A DNA stretch of 64,000 nt, from contig JAKLFC010000020.1 of the NCBI GenBank assembly GCA_022711405.1, forward strand, positions 1 to 64,000. The letters run 5' to 3'. This stretch comes from Bacteroidota bacterium (lineage in GTDB: Bacteria > Bacteroidota > Bacteroidia > Bacteroidales > JAGONC01). The position numbers were made by a program, and so were the translations under genes. The notes under the pieces were generated by a model that made no database searches, was not told the origin of the DNA, and saw nothing but the letters and a program-made list of their open reading frames with translations. Numbering within the stretch: the stretch's first letter is position 1; each line of letters begins with the position of its first letter. Of this stretch, positions 1-8,701 are shown one piece after another.

Positions 1-123
1 CTGAACTACGCCCTGATGTTTAATACAAATCCAGTTCTTTCAGAATTCCATTCGCCAACCTCCTGCTCCAATAACATAACCAGTAACTCGGAATCCCAAC
101 AATATGTCGCTCTTTCGGATCTA

Positions 124-251
124 AAACCTGCAACCTGCAACCTGCAACCTGAAACCTGCAACCTGAAACCCTGAAACCCTGAAACCCTGAAACCCTGAAA
201 CCCTGAAACCCTGAAACCCTGAAACCCTGAAACCCTGAAACCCTGAAACCC
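124..251. repeat. Minisatellite with 7-bp units changing to 8-bp units
   Basis: About six 7-bp units of the type AACCTGC/AACCTGA (124-165) pass directly into about 10.7 units of the 8-bp AAACCCTG (166-251). Because 8 is not a multiple of 3, every frame of the 8-bp array meets a TGA every 24 bp, so it cannot be translated through. The array ends exactly where the N-terminus of the wzt-like protein begins, so it has reached or replaced the start-codon region. Bases 1-123 contain no gene that I can support. Confidence 0.9.
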
Positions 252-1565
252 ATCATCCGCATAGAGAACCTCTCCAAGCAGTACCGCCTCGGCACCATCG
301 GCACCGGCACCCTCCGTCACGACCTGAACCGCTGGTTTGCCAAGGTCAGAGGCAAAGAGGATCCTTATCTCCAGGTCGGTCTCTCTTCCAGTCAACAGCA
401 TGTCCTGAGGGCGAAGCCCGAAGGATCAACAGTCAACCGCCGACCGCCGACCGCCGACCGCCTCCCCGAATACATCTGGGCCCTCCGCGACATCAACCTG
501 GAGGTGATGCCCGGCGAGGTGCTGGGGATCATCGGCAAGAACGGGGCGGGGAAGAGCACGCTGCTGAAGATCCTCTCGCGGGTGACCGGTCCCACGACCG
601 GAAGGATAGATTACAACGGCCGTATTGGCTCGTTACTGGAGGTGGGCACGGGCTTTCATTACGAGCTGACCGGCAGGGAGAACATTTTTTTAAATGGGGC
701 GATTTTAGGAATGACGAAGTCCGAGATACGGAAGAAGCTGGACGAGATCGTTGATTTCAGCGGGGTGGAGCAGTACATTGACACGCCGGTGAAGCGGTAC
801 AGCAGCGGCATGCTGGTGCGGCTGGGCTTTGCCGTGGCCGCCCACCTGGAGCCCGAGATCCTGGTGGTGGACGAGGTGCTGGCCGTGGGGGACGCGGAGT
901 TCCAGAAAAAGGCGATCGGGAAGATGCAGGAGGTGAATACCAAAGAAGGGAGGACGGTGCTGTTTGTGAGTCATAATATGGCGGCTGTGAAACAGTTATG
1001 TACAAGAGGCATACTTTTAAAAGATGGACAAATTGAATGTGATGGAACCGTCGTAAATATCATTTCAAACTATTTAATTACCGACACTCAAGAATATGCT
1101 GAATGGATAAGGGATACAAGTACTGATAGCGAAATTTACATTAACAATATAAAAATCTTAAACTCTAAAGGAATTTTAACTAATACTATTGCCACGGAGG
1201 AAGATTTTGTTATTTCTATAAGACTTACAATACTAAAACAGTACGAAAATGCCACAGTTGCGATAAGATTTGTAAATGCTGAGAATATACCAATTTTTAC
1301 GACATCCTTACATGACTGCCTTGATCCTAGTGAAATATTAGAAATAGGTTGTTGCGATCTAAATGTAAGAATATCAAAGAATATTTTAATTCCAGGCAAA
1401 TATAGCTTAGTGATTGCTTGTTTCATCTCAAGGATAAAACTTTTTGATATTGTGGAGGATAAGATTGGAATTAGCATTGAGGATTTGGGTGTAAGGAAAA
1501 AAGATCTCGATCGTGCTGGATTTGTCATTCCTTATTATAAATGGGAAAAGATTCAATGTCTTTAG
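243..1565 (+). CDS. Wzt-like ABC transporter ATP-binding protein (polysaccharide export)
   Basis: ATPase subunit of an ABC exporter that moves lipid-linked polysaccharide across the inner membrane. It has Walker A GKNGAGKST (bases 531-557), signature YSSGM, Walker B EILVVDE and the H-loop SHN. A C-terminal domain of about 170 residues is typical of Wzt carbohydrate-recognition domains. The first ATG/GTG is at 504, but that would remove the family N-terminus. Codons from 243 read L/M-KPIIRIENLSKQYRLG, a normal Wzt start, with CTG at 243 in the start position and an in-frame TGA at 228. I therefore place the start near 243 with moderate confidence. An in-frame repeat insertion lies at 391-462. 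The ATPase half is GC-rich and the C-terminal half, from about 1000, is AT-rich. The partner permease would lie left of the window. Confidence 0.85.
   Translation: MKPIIRIENLSKQYRLGTIGTGTLRHDLNRWFAKVRGKEDPYLQVGLSSSQQHVLRAKPEGSTVNRRPPTADRLPEYIWALRDINLEVMPGEVLGIIGKNGAGKSTLLKILSRVTGPTTGRIDYNGRIGSLLEVGTGFHYELTGRENIFLNGAILGMTKSEIRKKLDEIVDFSGVEQYIDTPVKRYSSGMLVRLGFAVAAHLEPEILVVDEVLAVGDAEFQKKAIGKMQEVNTKEGRTVLFVSHNMAAVKQLCTRGILLKDGQIECDGTVVNIISNYLITDTQEYAEWIRDTSTDSEIYINNIKILNSKGILTNTIATEEDFVISIRLTILKQYENATVAIRFVNAENIPIFTTSLHDCLDPSEILEIGCCDLNVRISKNILIPGKYSLVIACFISRIKLFDIVEDKIGISIEDLGVRKKDLDRAGFVIPYYKWEKIQCL
391..462. repeat. Hairpin and heptamer repeat inserted in frame inside the wzt-like gene
   Basis: Bases 402-427 form an imperfect hairpin (TCCTGAGGGC, GAA loop, GCCCGAAGGA). 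They are followed at 436-462 by about four copies of the heptamer ACCGCCG. The segment is translated as an unusual stretch rich in Ser, Gln, Arg and Pro, between the conserved GKEDPYL and EYIWALRDINLEV blocks of Wzt proteins. It looks like intergenic repeat DNA that landed in a surface loop without breaking the frame. Confidence 0.7.
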
Positions 1566-1625
1566 CCAGGTTCATATTTTTGAGTATATGTAAGTAATTC
1601 GGTTTTAATAGATCTTAAATTTCAG

Positions 1626-2525
1626 ATGCTTTCTAGCAAATTATATAATCCGGTGACACTTGGAGAGGATTATATTGTTCTCAAACATATTGACAAAAGA
1701 TTGTTACTTGAGTCCTATAAGAAACTGTTTGACATTGATGTTACTAGAATGTTTAATGAAATCGAAACGATAAACTTATGTAAATGCTTAAAAACGGGGT
1801 ATATATATTTTTCCCCATTTACTATTATTGGGGACGAGCAATTTTATAAAGATTTACAACACTATGAATGGTACTATCAATCTGAGAAATGGGAATTTGA
1901 AATTTCACGCAAACATATTGTAAAAGGACATTTACTTGAAATAGGTTGTGGGAATGGTGATTTTTTGGATAGCTTAAAAAATAAACATCTTTTAACTTTT
2001 CAGGGTACAGAATTGAATTCTGATGCTGTTAATATTTGTAAAAGTAAAAATCTAAATGTTGGACATAAATCACTTTCGGATTTCCAATCTGACAGTTTCG
2101 ATTATATCGTGAGCTTTCAAGTTTTAGAGCATATTTCTGCAATTAATGACTTCTTCGTAAATTCGTATAGAGTGATCAAAAGAGGTGGAAAACTTATTAT
2201 TTCAGTTCCAAATACAAAGAGTTATGTCTTTTATCCATTCACGGATTATTATCTTCAAAATGGTTCACTTTTGTTAAATATGCCTCCACATCATGTCGGT
2301 TGGTGGAATAATTCGTCAATACAGAAAGTTGCAAAGTTATTCGGTTTTCATCTTAAGAAAATATATTTCGAACCATTACCCTTTTATAGAAAAGAGCTTG
2401 TTCAAATAAATTTACAAAATCAACTTAAAAATATCGTATTCAGCAAATTATTCAATATACTCCCATATTATCTTATGAAAAAAATGTTTAATGGAGAAAC
2501 GATTCTTGTTGTCTTAGAAAAGTAG
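1626..2525 (+). CDS. Class I SAM-dependent methyltransferase
   Basis: 299 residues. SAM-binding motif I is LLEIGCGNGDFL (residues about 103-114). A motif-II-like stretch, FDYIVSFQVLEHI, and the post-II PNTKSY segment give the Methyltransf_11/23 fold. In this setting it probably methylates a sugar hydroxyl or a glycan terminus, possibly as a chain-capping reaction linked to Wzt-type export, but the substrate cannot be read from the sequence. The gene starts at ATG 1626, 60 bp after the ABC ATPase, and is followed 4 bp later by a glycosyltransferase. It is strongly AT-rich, like the following genes. Confidence 0.82.
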   Translation: MLSSKLYNPVTLGEDYIVLKHIDKRLLLESYKKLFDIDVTRMFNEIETINLCKCLKTGYIYFSPFTIIGDEQFYKDLQHYEWYYQSEKWEFEISRKHIVKGHLLEIGCGNGDFLDSLKNKHLLTFQGTELNSDAVNICKSKNLNVGHKSLSDFQSDSFDYIVSFQVLEHISAINDFFVNSYRVIKRGGKLIISVPNTKSYVFYPFTDYYLQNGSLLLNMPPHHVGWWNNSSIQKVAKLFGFHLKKIYFEPLPFYRKELVQINLQNQLKNIVFSKLFNILPYYLMKKMFNGETILVVLEK

Positions 2526-2529
2526 GTTA

Positions 2530-3654
2530 ATGAAAAAAATCTTATTCATCTCACATGATGCTTGTCGCGCAGGTGCACAATTATTTTTACTTGAACTTTT
2601 AATAAAATTCAAATGCCAGTCAATATTTAATTTTGAAATACTTTTAAGTAATAGTGGTGAACTATTACCTGAATTTGAAAAACTAGCTCCGACTCGAATT
2701 TGGCATAAACCATTTAATAACAACACAATTGTAAAATATTGCTATTTATTAAAAGCTAATTTTCGCAAAAAAAGAATCTTAAAATATTATAAAAAACAAA
2801 AATTTGATCTAATCTATTCCAATACAATAACCAACGGCAGCTTATTGCATGAACTGGCTGCCTTGAACATTCCAGTTATAACTCATGTACATGAATTAAA
2901 TTATTGGATTGAAAAATGCGGAGCTCAAAATTTACGATACATTAAAGAATATACAAAAAGATATATATGTGTCTCTGAAGCTGTCAAAAATAACTTAATT
3001 GAAAAATATTGTATCTCGAAAGATAGAATTGAACTCATTCACGAGTTTATAGACTTTGAGAAAATAAATCACAATCAAGAAAGAAATGGACTTAGGAAAT
3101 GGTTTAACATTTCAGATAGCTCGATAATAGTCGGAGCTTCCGGGGCTGAAGGTTGGAGAAAAGGCAAAGATTTATTTATACCCCTAGCTATCCAGGTTTT
3201 ATCTGCTACTGATAATGACATTCATTTTATATGGATCGGTGGTGAGCTTAATTACGAACTTAATTATGACATTAAAAAATCTGAATTTCATTCGCAAATT
3301 CATTTTATTGACCATTTGTCAAACGCAAACCGATACTTCAATGATTTTGATATATTTCTTATGCTTTCAAGAGAAGATCCATTTCCGATAGTCAATTTAG
3401 AGGTAGCTGCTTTAGGTAAACCCATTCTTTGTTTTGATAACACGGGTGGTCCGCCCGAATTACTTAATGAAGTTAAAGAATGTATTTCTCCTTATTTAGA
3501 TCTTAGGAGCATGGCTGAAAACATAATCAAATTAGTAAATAATAAGGAAAAGCGGCAATTCATCGGAAAGTTTTTACAGGAAAAAACTAAGAAATATTAT
3601 GATATAAGCACAATTGTAGAAAAGGTTATGAGTACAGTAAATCAAACCATTTGA
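2530..3654 (+). CDS. GT4-like (GT-B fold) glycosyltransferase
   Basis: 374 residues. The N-terminal GT-B half opens with KKILFISHDACRAGAQ, the usual glycine/alanine-rich start of GT4 enzymes. The C-terminal half has the donor-binding EX7E-like segment EDPFPIVNLE followed by ALGKPIL and NTGGPPELL. It should transfer a sugar from a nucleotide-sugar donor to the growing lipid-linked glycan on the cytoplasmic face of the membrane. Donor and linkage are unknown. Its stop overlaps the TTG start of the next gene by 4 bp, indicating translational coupling. Confidence 0.85.
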   Translation: MKKILFISHDACRAGAQLFLLELLIKFKCQSIFNFEILLSNSGELLPEFEKLAPTRIWHKPFNNNTIVKYCYLLKANFRKKRILKYYKKQKFDLIYSNTITNGSLLHELAALNIPVITHVHELNYWIEKCGAQNLRYIKEYTKRYICVSEAVKNNLIEKYCISKDRIELIHEFIDFEKINHNQERNGLRKWFNISDSSIIVGASGAEGWRKGKDLFIPLAIQVLSATDNDIHFIWIGGELNYELNYDIKKSEFHSQIHFIDHLSNANRYFNDFDIFLMLSREDPFPIVNLEVAALGKPILCFDNTGGPPELLNEVKECISPYLDLRSMAENIIKLVNNKEKRQFIGKFLQEKTKKYYDISTIVEKVMSTVNQTI

Positions 3655-4808
3655 CAAATATCCGCCCCATAGCCATGTATCTCCCCCAATTCCATCCCAT
3701 CCCTGAAAATGATGAATGGTGGGGAAAAGGCTTTACAGAATGGACAAATGTGGTCAAGGCAAAACCTTTATTTAAAGGACATTACCAACCGCAATTGCCA
3801 GCTGATCTTGGATTCTATGATCTGAGGTTGTCAGAAGCAAGAGAGGCGCAAGCTGAATTAGCGAAAGAATATGGCATATATGGATTTTGTTATTATTATT
3901 ATTGGTTCAATGGAAAACGATTACTTGAAAAACCAATAGAGGGAGTCCTTGCGAGTGGAAAACCCGATTTTCCTTTTATGATTTGCTGGGCTAATGAAAA
4001 TTGGAGCAGGAGATGGGATGGTAGTGAAAATGAAATATTGATAGCTCAGAATTATTCGAGAGAAGACGCTGTTTTACTTGCCAAGGACTTAATAAAATAT
4101 TTCCGAGACGATCGTTATATCAAGATTGAGGGCAAACCCTTCTTTTCTATTTATAATCCCTTTTCAATACCAAATTTAGATGAATATATAACTACTATTA
4201 GAAAGACTGTTTATGAAATAGAAAAGGTTGATCTGTTTTTCTGTGCCTTTGACACAGGGAATAAGGATATTTTAACCCATTACCAATTATTTGATTCCAT
4301 TATCGAATTTCAACCGCATTCACGCTATTTATGGAAATACATGGATGATAAGATAAAGAATGAAACTAATCATATTATTAAAAATACCTATAATCATCTT
4401 TTAGTAAGATTTGGTCTGAAAGAAAAGATAAAGGAATCTTATTATAAAGCCATATATCGTCTTAATTATGAGCATTATGTTGATTACGTGATAAAAAATT
4501 ACATTATTCCAACATCTTATGATCTATTCCCCGGGATTAATCCAATGTGGGATAATACAGCACGGAGAGGGAGAGATGCATTTTTGTTTTATAATAATTC
4601 ACCGCAAAAATATGGTGAGTGGCTGTCCTTTATTCTCGAACATTATCCCTTAAAGGATCACGAAAATAATTTTTTATTCATTAACGCATGGAATGAATGG
4701 GCGGAGGGAAATCACCTAGAACCTTGCGAAAAATTTGGAAAGCAGTATCTAAGTGAAACACGTAATCAATTATTACTTCATGGTAGTGATGAAGGCAGAC
4801 GTCTTTAG
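3651..4808 (+). CDS. WbsX-like glycosyltransferase (GH99-like domain)
   Basis: 385 residues. The opening (PIAMYLPQFHPIPENDEWWG, then GFTEWTNV) and the blocks GHYQPQLPADLGFYDLR, WANENWSRRWDG and NAWNEWAEGNHLEP are the hallmark of the Glyco_tran_WbsX family. That family is found in O-antigen and capsule loci, often fused to or beside other glycosyltransferases, and resembles GH99 endomannosidase-type hydrolases. Its precise activity, transferase or hydrolase-like, remains debated. The start is TTG at 3651, inside the TTGA overlap with the upstream gene. Confidence 0.88.
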   Translation: MTNIRPIAMYLPQFHPIPENDEWWGKGFTEWTNVVKAKPLFKGHYQPQLPADLGFYDLRLSEAREAQAELAKEYGIYGFCYYYYWFNGKRLLEKPIEGVLASGKPDFPFMICWANENWSRRWDGSENEILIAQNYSREDAVLLAKDLIKYFRDDRYIKIEGKPFFSIYNPFSIPNLDEYITTIRKTVYEIEKVDLFFCAFDTGNKDILTHYQLFDSIIEFQPHSRYLWKYMDDKIKNETNHIIKNTYNHLLVRFGLKEKIKESYYKAIYRLNYEHYVDYVIKNYIIPTSYDLFPGINPMWDNTARRGRDAFLFYNNSPQKYGEWLSFILEHYPLKDHENNFLFINAWNEWAEGNHLEPCEKFGKQYLSETRNQLLLHGSDEGRRL

Positions 4809-4861
4809 AAATTGTCATATCTATTTGACTTATTTATTTTGATATTAGTGTTTCTTGGGAA

Positions 4862-5797
4862 ATGGAATTGAATGTCAAAGATTATAATAGGTTGAATAAT
4901 CGTTTCAAAAAGAAATTGGTTTTTCGTGTTGGAGAATCAGCAGGTTTCTTCTCTGAATATAATAACATGCTTTTAGCCATACATTATTGTCTGGTGCACA
5001 AGATTCGGTTTGTTTTAAATTCAAGGGATGCAAATTTCTCCATAAATAGGGGCTGGCAGGATTTTTTTCGACCATTTTGTAATGAACACAATTATTCATT
5101 ATTAAGTGGTTACAATTATCGATTTGGCAAACCTAATTATAAAAGTAAAAAGGATCGCTATCTTTATAATTTGTACAAAAGAGTGAAAAATATTGATTAT
5201 TTTACGTATGATCTTTTCAGAAAGATACGAACCGAACAGGATTTGAATGCATATTATTTAATCGAAGAATTAAATCTTAACGGAAAACTTTTGGATAACT
5301 GTAGATTGTTACATCGAATGATATGGAAGTATCAGCCCCAGATTCAGGAAGAAATAAATAAATTAAAAAATACAATAGGTATTAAGACTCCATACATAGG
5401 CTTTCATATACGATCCGGTGATAAGTTTAAGGAATATGAGTTGCTTGATCCGGATATTTATATTACGAAAGCGCAACAACACTCAAATATTAGAAACGCG
5501 TATGTTTTAACAGATAATTATGAGGTTTTCACTTCCTTGAAATCAAAATATCCAGATTGGAATTTCTTTACCTTATGCAAGGAATCAGAGTGTGGATATT
5601 TCCATAAGGACTTTTTGAAGAAAAATAAAGAAGAACAAAAGAATGATTTGATCAAATTATTTGCGTCGATGGATATTTTAGAATCAGGTGATTATTTTGT
5701 CGGGACTTTTAGCTCTAATCCAGGAATGAATATGGGATTCAGAATGGATTCATCAAAAATGGTAGGGATAGACTATGATAACTGGTTAATTTGGTGA
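4862..5797 (+). CDS. GT23/NodZ-like fucosyltransferase-superfamily protein
   Basis: 311 residues. IGFHIRSGDK near residues 180-190 corresponds to the HxRxxDK donor-binding motif of alpha-1,6-fucosyltransferases. The later segment LTDNYEVFTSLKSKYPDW and FVGTFSSNPGMNMGF match the pattern seen in FUT8/NodZ-type enzymes, where a CTFSS block follows. The donor is probably GDP-fucose or a related GDP-sugar, inferred from the fold only. No GDP-fucose synthesis genes are present in the window. The start is ATG at 4862. It is followed 7 bp later by a GT2 gene. Confidence 0.65.
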   Translation: MELNVKDYNRLNNRFKKKLVFRVGESAGFFSEYNNMLLAIHYCLVHKIRFVLNSRDANFSINRGWQDFFRPFCNEHNYSLLSGYNYRFGKPNYKSKKDRYLYNLYKRVKNIDYFTYDLFRKIRTEQDLNAYYLIEELNLNGKLLDNCRLLHRMIWKYQPQIQEEINKLKNTIGIKTPYIGFHIRSGDKFKEYELLDPDIYITKAQQHSNIRNAYVLTDNYEVFTSLKSKYPDWNFFTLCKESECGYFHKDFLKKNKEEQKNDLIKLFASMDILESGDYFVGTFSSNPGMNMGFRMDSSKMVGIDYDNWLIW

Positions 5798-5804
5798 TCT
5801 TATA

Positions 5805-6629
5805 ATGCAAAAAATTACTATAATCACCATTAATCTGAATAAGGTTGGGGGCTTAAAGAAAACTATCGAGAGTGTGGTTAATCAGACTTTTACGGATTTT
5901 GAGTACATTATCATTGATGGAGGATCCACCGATGGAAGCGAAGCGGTAATAAAAGATTCTGCGGGGAAAATAACCTATTGGATTAGTGAGCCGGATAAAG
6001 GAATTTACAATGCCATGAATAAGGGTATTTTAAAGGCTACTGCTAAATATTGCCTTTTTCTGAATTCTGGAGATTGCCTTGCTGATGATAAGGTGTTAGA
6101 AGATTATTTCAGAGAAAATTACATCGAAGATATTATTTCTGGGAATTTTATTATTAATAATGACAAATCTGAGATTCGCAAATCTCCCCAGAAAAATGAA
6201 TTGGATTTTTCATTCTTTGTTGAAGGGACTCTTCCTCACCCGGCTACATTTATCAAAAGAGAATTATTCCTAAAATATGGACTTTATAATGAGAATAATA
6301 TTATTGTTTCCGATTGGGAGTTCTTCTTAAAGTGCATCTTATTAAATAATTGTAGTTATAATCAATTTGAAAGAACCATATCAATTTTCGATTCAAACGG
6401 TATTAGTTCACAATCAGAATTAAAAGCCTTAATTGATAAAGAGAAGGAATTTGTTTTCCAGTCCTATTTGCCTCTTTTTTACAAGACATATTTAAGATTA
6501 ATGAATAAAATTGATTATCTGAATTCTCATGAAGATGATTATAATATATATATGAATCTAAAAAACGGAAAATTCTCTTTTATTATTGAGTTGATTCTTC
6601 AAATTAAAAAATGGATAAATAAGTTATAA
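5805..6629 (+). CDS. GT2 family glycosyltransferase (WcaE-like)
   Basis: 274 residues. A GT-A fold with TIITINLNKVGGLKKTI at the N-terminus, IIIDGGSTDGS (nucleotide binding) and SEPDKGIYNAMNKG, followed by FLNSGD in the DXD position. The DGGSTDGS and DKGIYNAMNKG blocks are typical of the WcaE/colanic-acid-type branch of GT2. It is predicted to act at the cytoplasmic membrane on a nucleotide-sugar donor. A 121-bp AT-rich spacer without recognisable genes follows. Confidence 0.85.
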   Translation: MQKITIITINLNKVGGLKKTIESVVNQTFTDFEYIIIDGGSTDGSEAVIKDSAGKITYWISEPDKGIYNAMNKGILKATAKYCLFLNSGDCLADDKVLEDYFRENYIEDIISGNFIINNDKSEIRKSPQKNELDFSFFVEGTLPHPATFIKRELFLKYGLYNENNIIVSDWEFFLKCILLNNCSYNQFERTISIFDSNGISSQSELKALIDKEKEFVFQSYLPLFYKTYLRLMNKIDYLNSHEDDYNIYMNLKNGKFSFIIELILQIKKWINKL

Positions 6630-6750
6630 ATATAGAATTTATGGACTGCATTCAGAACTTCATAATTCTTCTGCCAGTGGAAATTATTTATAATTTGGAT
6701 CCATTTTGTTATTTTTTAAATCCACCCTATAATCTCAATGGATTTAAATC

Positions 6751-7734
6751 ATGAACAAATATTTTATTCTGAGAAGGAACTGCCCATCTTGTGGATGCAA
6801 TGACGGCATTCAGCTATGCCGAATAGCATACAGCAATAGTACTTTACATGAGTATCTCATCAACTTTTATAAATTTCAAGGAGGTATTGAATTTAAGTAT
6901 TTACAGGATCAGGATTATATATTGTTTGAATGTTCTGTCTGTGGTTTAATCTACCAGAAAGAAATTCCTAATGACTTTCTGATGCATAAATTGTATAATA
7001 TATGGATTGATCCACAAAAATGCTTTGATCTTTACGAAAAATCGCGTGGGATTGAATATTTTGCCTATTTAAGTTCGGAAATTGTTGATATAATTAAACA
7101 CTTTGATCAGCCACCGACCGACTTGAAATTTCTGGATTTTAGTATGGGTTGGGGTCATTGGTGTCAAATAGCTCAAAGTTTCGGATGCACAGTCCATGGC
7201 ACCGAATACAGCCAATCAAGGATTGATTATGCAAGGAGTAAAGGGATTAATGTAATTAGTTATTCTGAAATTGCGAACCATCGTTATGATTTTATTAACA
7301 CAGAACAAGTTTTCGAGCATCTTCCAGATATAAGGACAACGGTGAATTTTTTAATAAAAAGTTTAAAATCGAATGGCATTATTAAAATAAACGTACCCAA
7401 TGGATGGAACATTAAAAAGCGATTGGAAAAGTGGGATTGGACAGCTTTAAAAGGAAGTAATGACAGTTTGAACCCAGTTGCACCTTTAGAACATATCAAT
7501 TGCTTCGATCATCATTCACTTATTGAATTAGCAACCCATTCAGGATTGGTCTCGATTGCTTTACAAAAAAAGGTGGAAAGTAATACCAGAAATATTTCGA
7601 AAAGTTTAAAGAAAAGATTAAAAAGGATTATAAGCTTTCCATTAAAGCATCTAGATTCTACCCGGCAGTCCTTAAATCCGCTCCAAGAACTTACTATTGA
7701 TAAGGGAACATATATGTTTTTTAAATTGCCATAA
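6751..7734 (+). CDS. SAM-dependent methyltransferase with N-terminal zinc-ribbon-like cysteines
   Basis: 327 residues. The N-terminal part has CPSCGC and CSVCGL pairs, suggesting a small metal-binding ribbon. The C-terminal part is a class I methyltransferase: FLDFSMGWGHWCQ as motif I, then FINTEQVFEHL. The arrangement resembles the sugar C-methyltransferase and Methyltransf_23 families, in which an N-terminal zinc ribbon precedes the SAM domain. The substrate is probably a nucleotide sugar or glycan residue, which I infer from context. The next gene starts 6 bp downstream. Confidence 0.78.
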   Translation: MNKYFILRRNCPSCGCNDGIQLCRIAYSNSTLHEYLINFYKFQGGIEFKYLQDQDYILFECSVCGLIYQKEIPNDFLMHKLYNIWIDPQKCFDLYEKSRGIEYFAYLSSEIVDIIKHFDQPPTDLKFLDFSMGWGHWCQIAQSFGCTVHGTEYSQSRIDYARSKGINVISYSEIANHRYDFINTEQVFEHLPDIRTTVNFLIKSLKSNGIIKINVPNGWNIKKRLEKWDWTALKGSNDSLNPVAPLEHINCFDHHSLIELATHSGLVSIALQKKVESNTRNISKSLKKRLKRIISFPLKHLDSTRQSLNPLQELTIDKGTYMFFKLP

Positions 7735-7740
7735 TATATA

Positions 7741-8658
7741 GTGAAATCCTCTTTATTGGTTTCCGTTATAATACCATGTTTTAATCAAGGTAATTTTTTA
7801 TCTGAATCGCTGGATTCAGTTCTTACACAGACTTATCCTCATTGGGAATGTATCATTGTAAATGATGGTAGCCCAGATAATACTGATGACATTGCTCAGT
7901 TATATTGTAATAAAGATAAACGCTTTCGATATCTTCAAAAAAAAAATGGAGGGCTTTCGTCAGCCCGCAATGCTGGACTTAAAGTCATGCTTGGTGAATA
8001 TGTCTAGTTTCTTGATGCAGATGATTTATTGGTCCCTGAGAAGATTCAGAGACAGATCAGCTTTTTGGAATCCAATGAGGAGTATTTTATAAGTTATTGC
8101 AATACAATGAGGTTTACAGAATATTTTAGCAATAAAGCAAGTTATTTCTACCAGCCGGTAAATAAATTAGAGAAACCTCTGGTTGATCTACTTCGACGAG
8201 ATATGTTATTTCCGATACCAATCCACTCAATCCTTATTAAAGGAGATGTATTTCGTCAAGTTGGATTTTTCGATGAAAAATTAAAGTCGGCTGAGGACAG
8301 GGATTTTTGGATGAGAACAGCAATTGCTGGATTTCGGTTTTATCATCAGGATTTTTATGGTATTTATTACAGAGAACATCTTAAAAGTATGAACTTCGAT
8401 ACACGGCAAATGTACACTGGGATGTATGCTTTTACCGTGAAAATGGAAAGAATGCTCCGGAAAAAGGGTCTTTTAAACAATGAAATAAAAAAAAATCTCA
8501 TTAAAAATTACATATATGTAATAAATGCAAATAAAGACTATAAGGATATAAAAAATGTTAAATACAGATTAAGAAAAATGAAAACGAGCCTAATACTTTC
8601 AAAAATCTGCATCAGGCTTAGACAAAAATTTTCATTAGGATCCCTTGTTATTTGCTGA
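7741..8658 (+). pseudogene. GT2 glycosyltransferase interrupted by an in-frame amber codon
   Basis: The gene begins at GTG 7741 with LVSVIIPCFNQGNFL and IIVNDGSPDNT, then GGLSSARNAGL, and reads LGEYV followed by TAG at 8005-8007. In the same frame it continues as FLDADDLLVPEKI, the DXD-bearing core of GT2 enzymes, to a natural stop at 8656-8658. A CAG (Gln) to TAG change alone would explain it, because GEYVQFLDADD is a common family sequence. Without suppression the product is an inactive 88-residue fragment. An A10 tract lies just upstream, but the frame is intact there. It may be a recent inactivation, a sequencing error or a suppressed amber codon. Confidence 0.85.
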
Positions 8659-8701
8659 AATAAACTGCTGTTACTGAATTACTCATGAGACTCAACGTAC
8701 T

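Noticed and set aside
7862..8092. Alternative-frame ORF of 76 codons bridging the amber codon in the GT2 gene
   Set aside because: It shares no GT2 motifs, whereas the original frame does on both sides of the stop; there is no need for a frameshift explanation.
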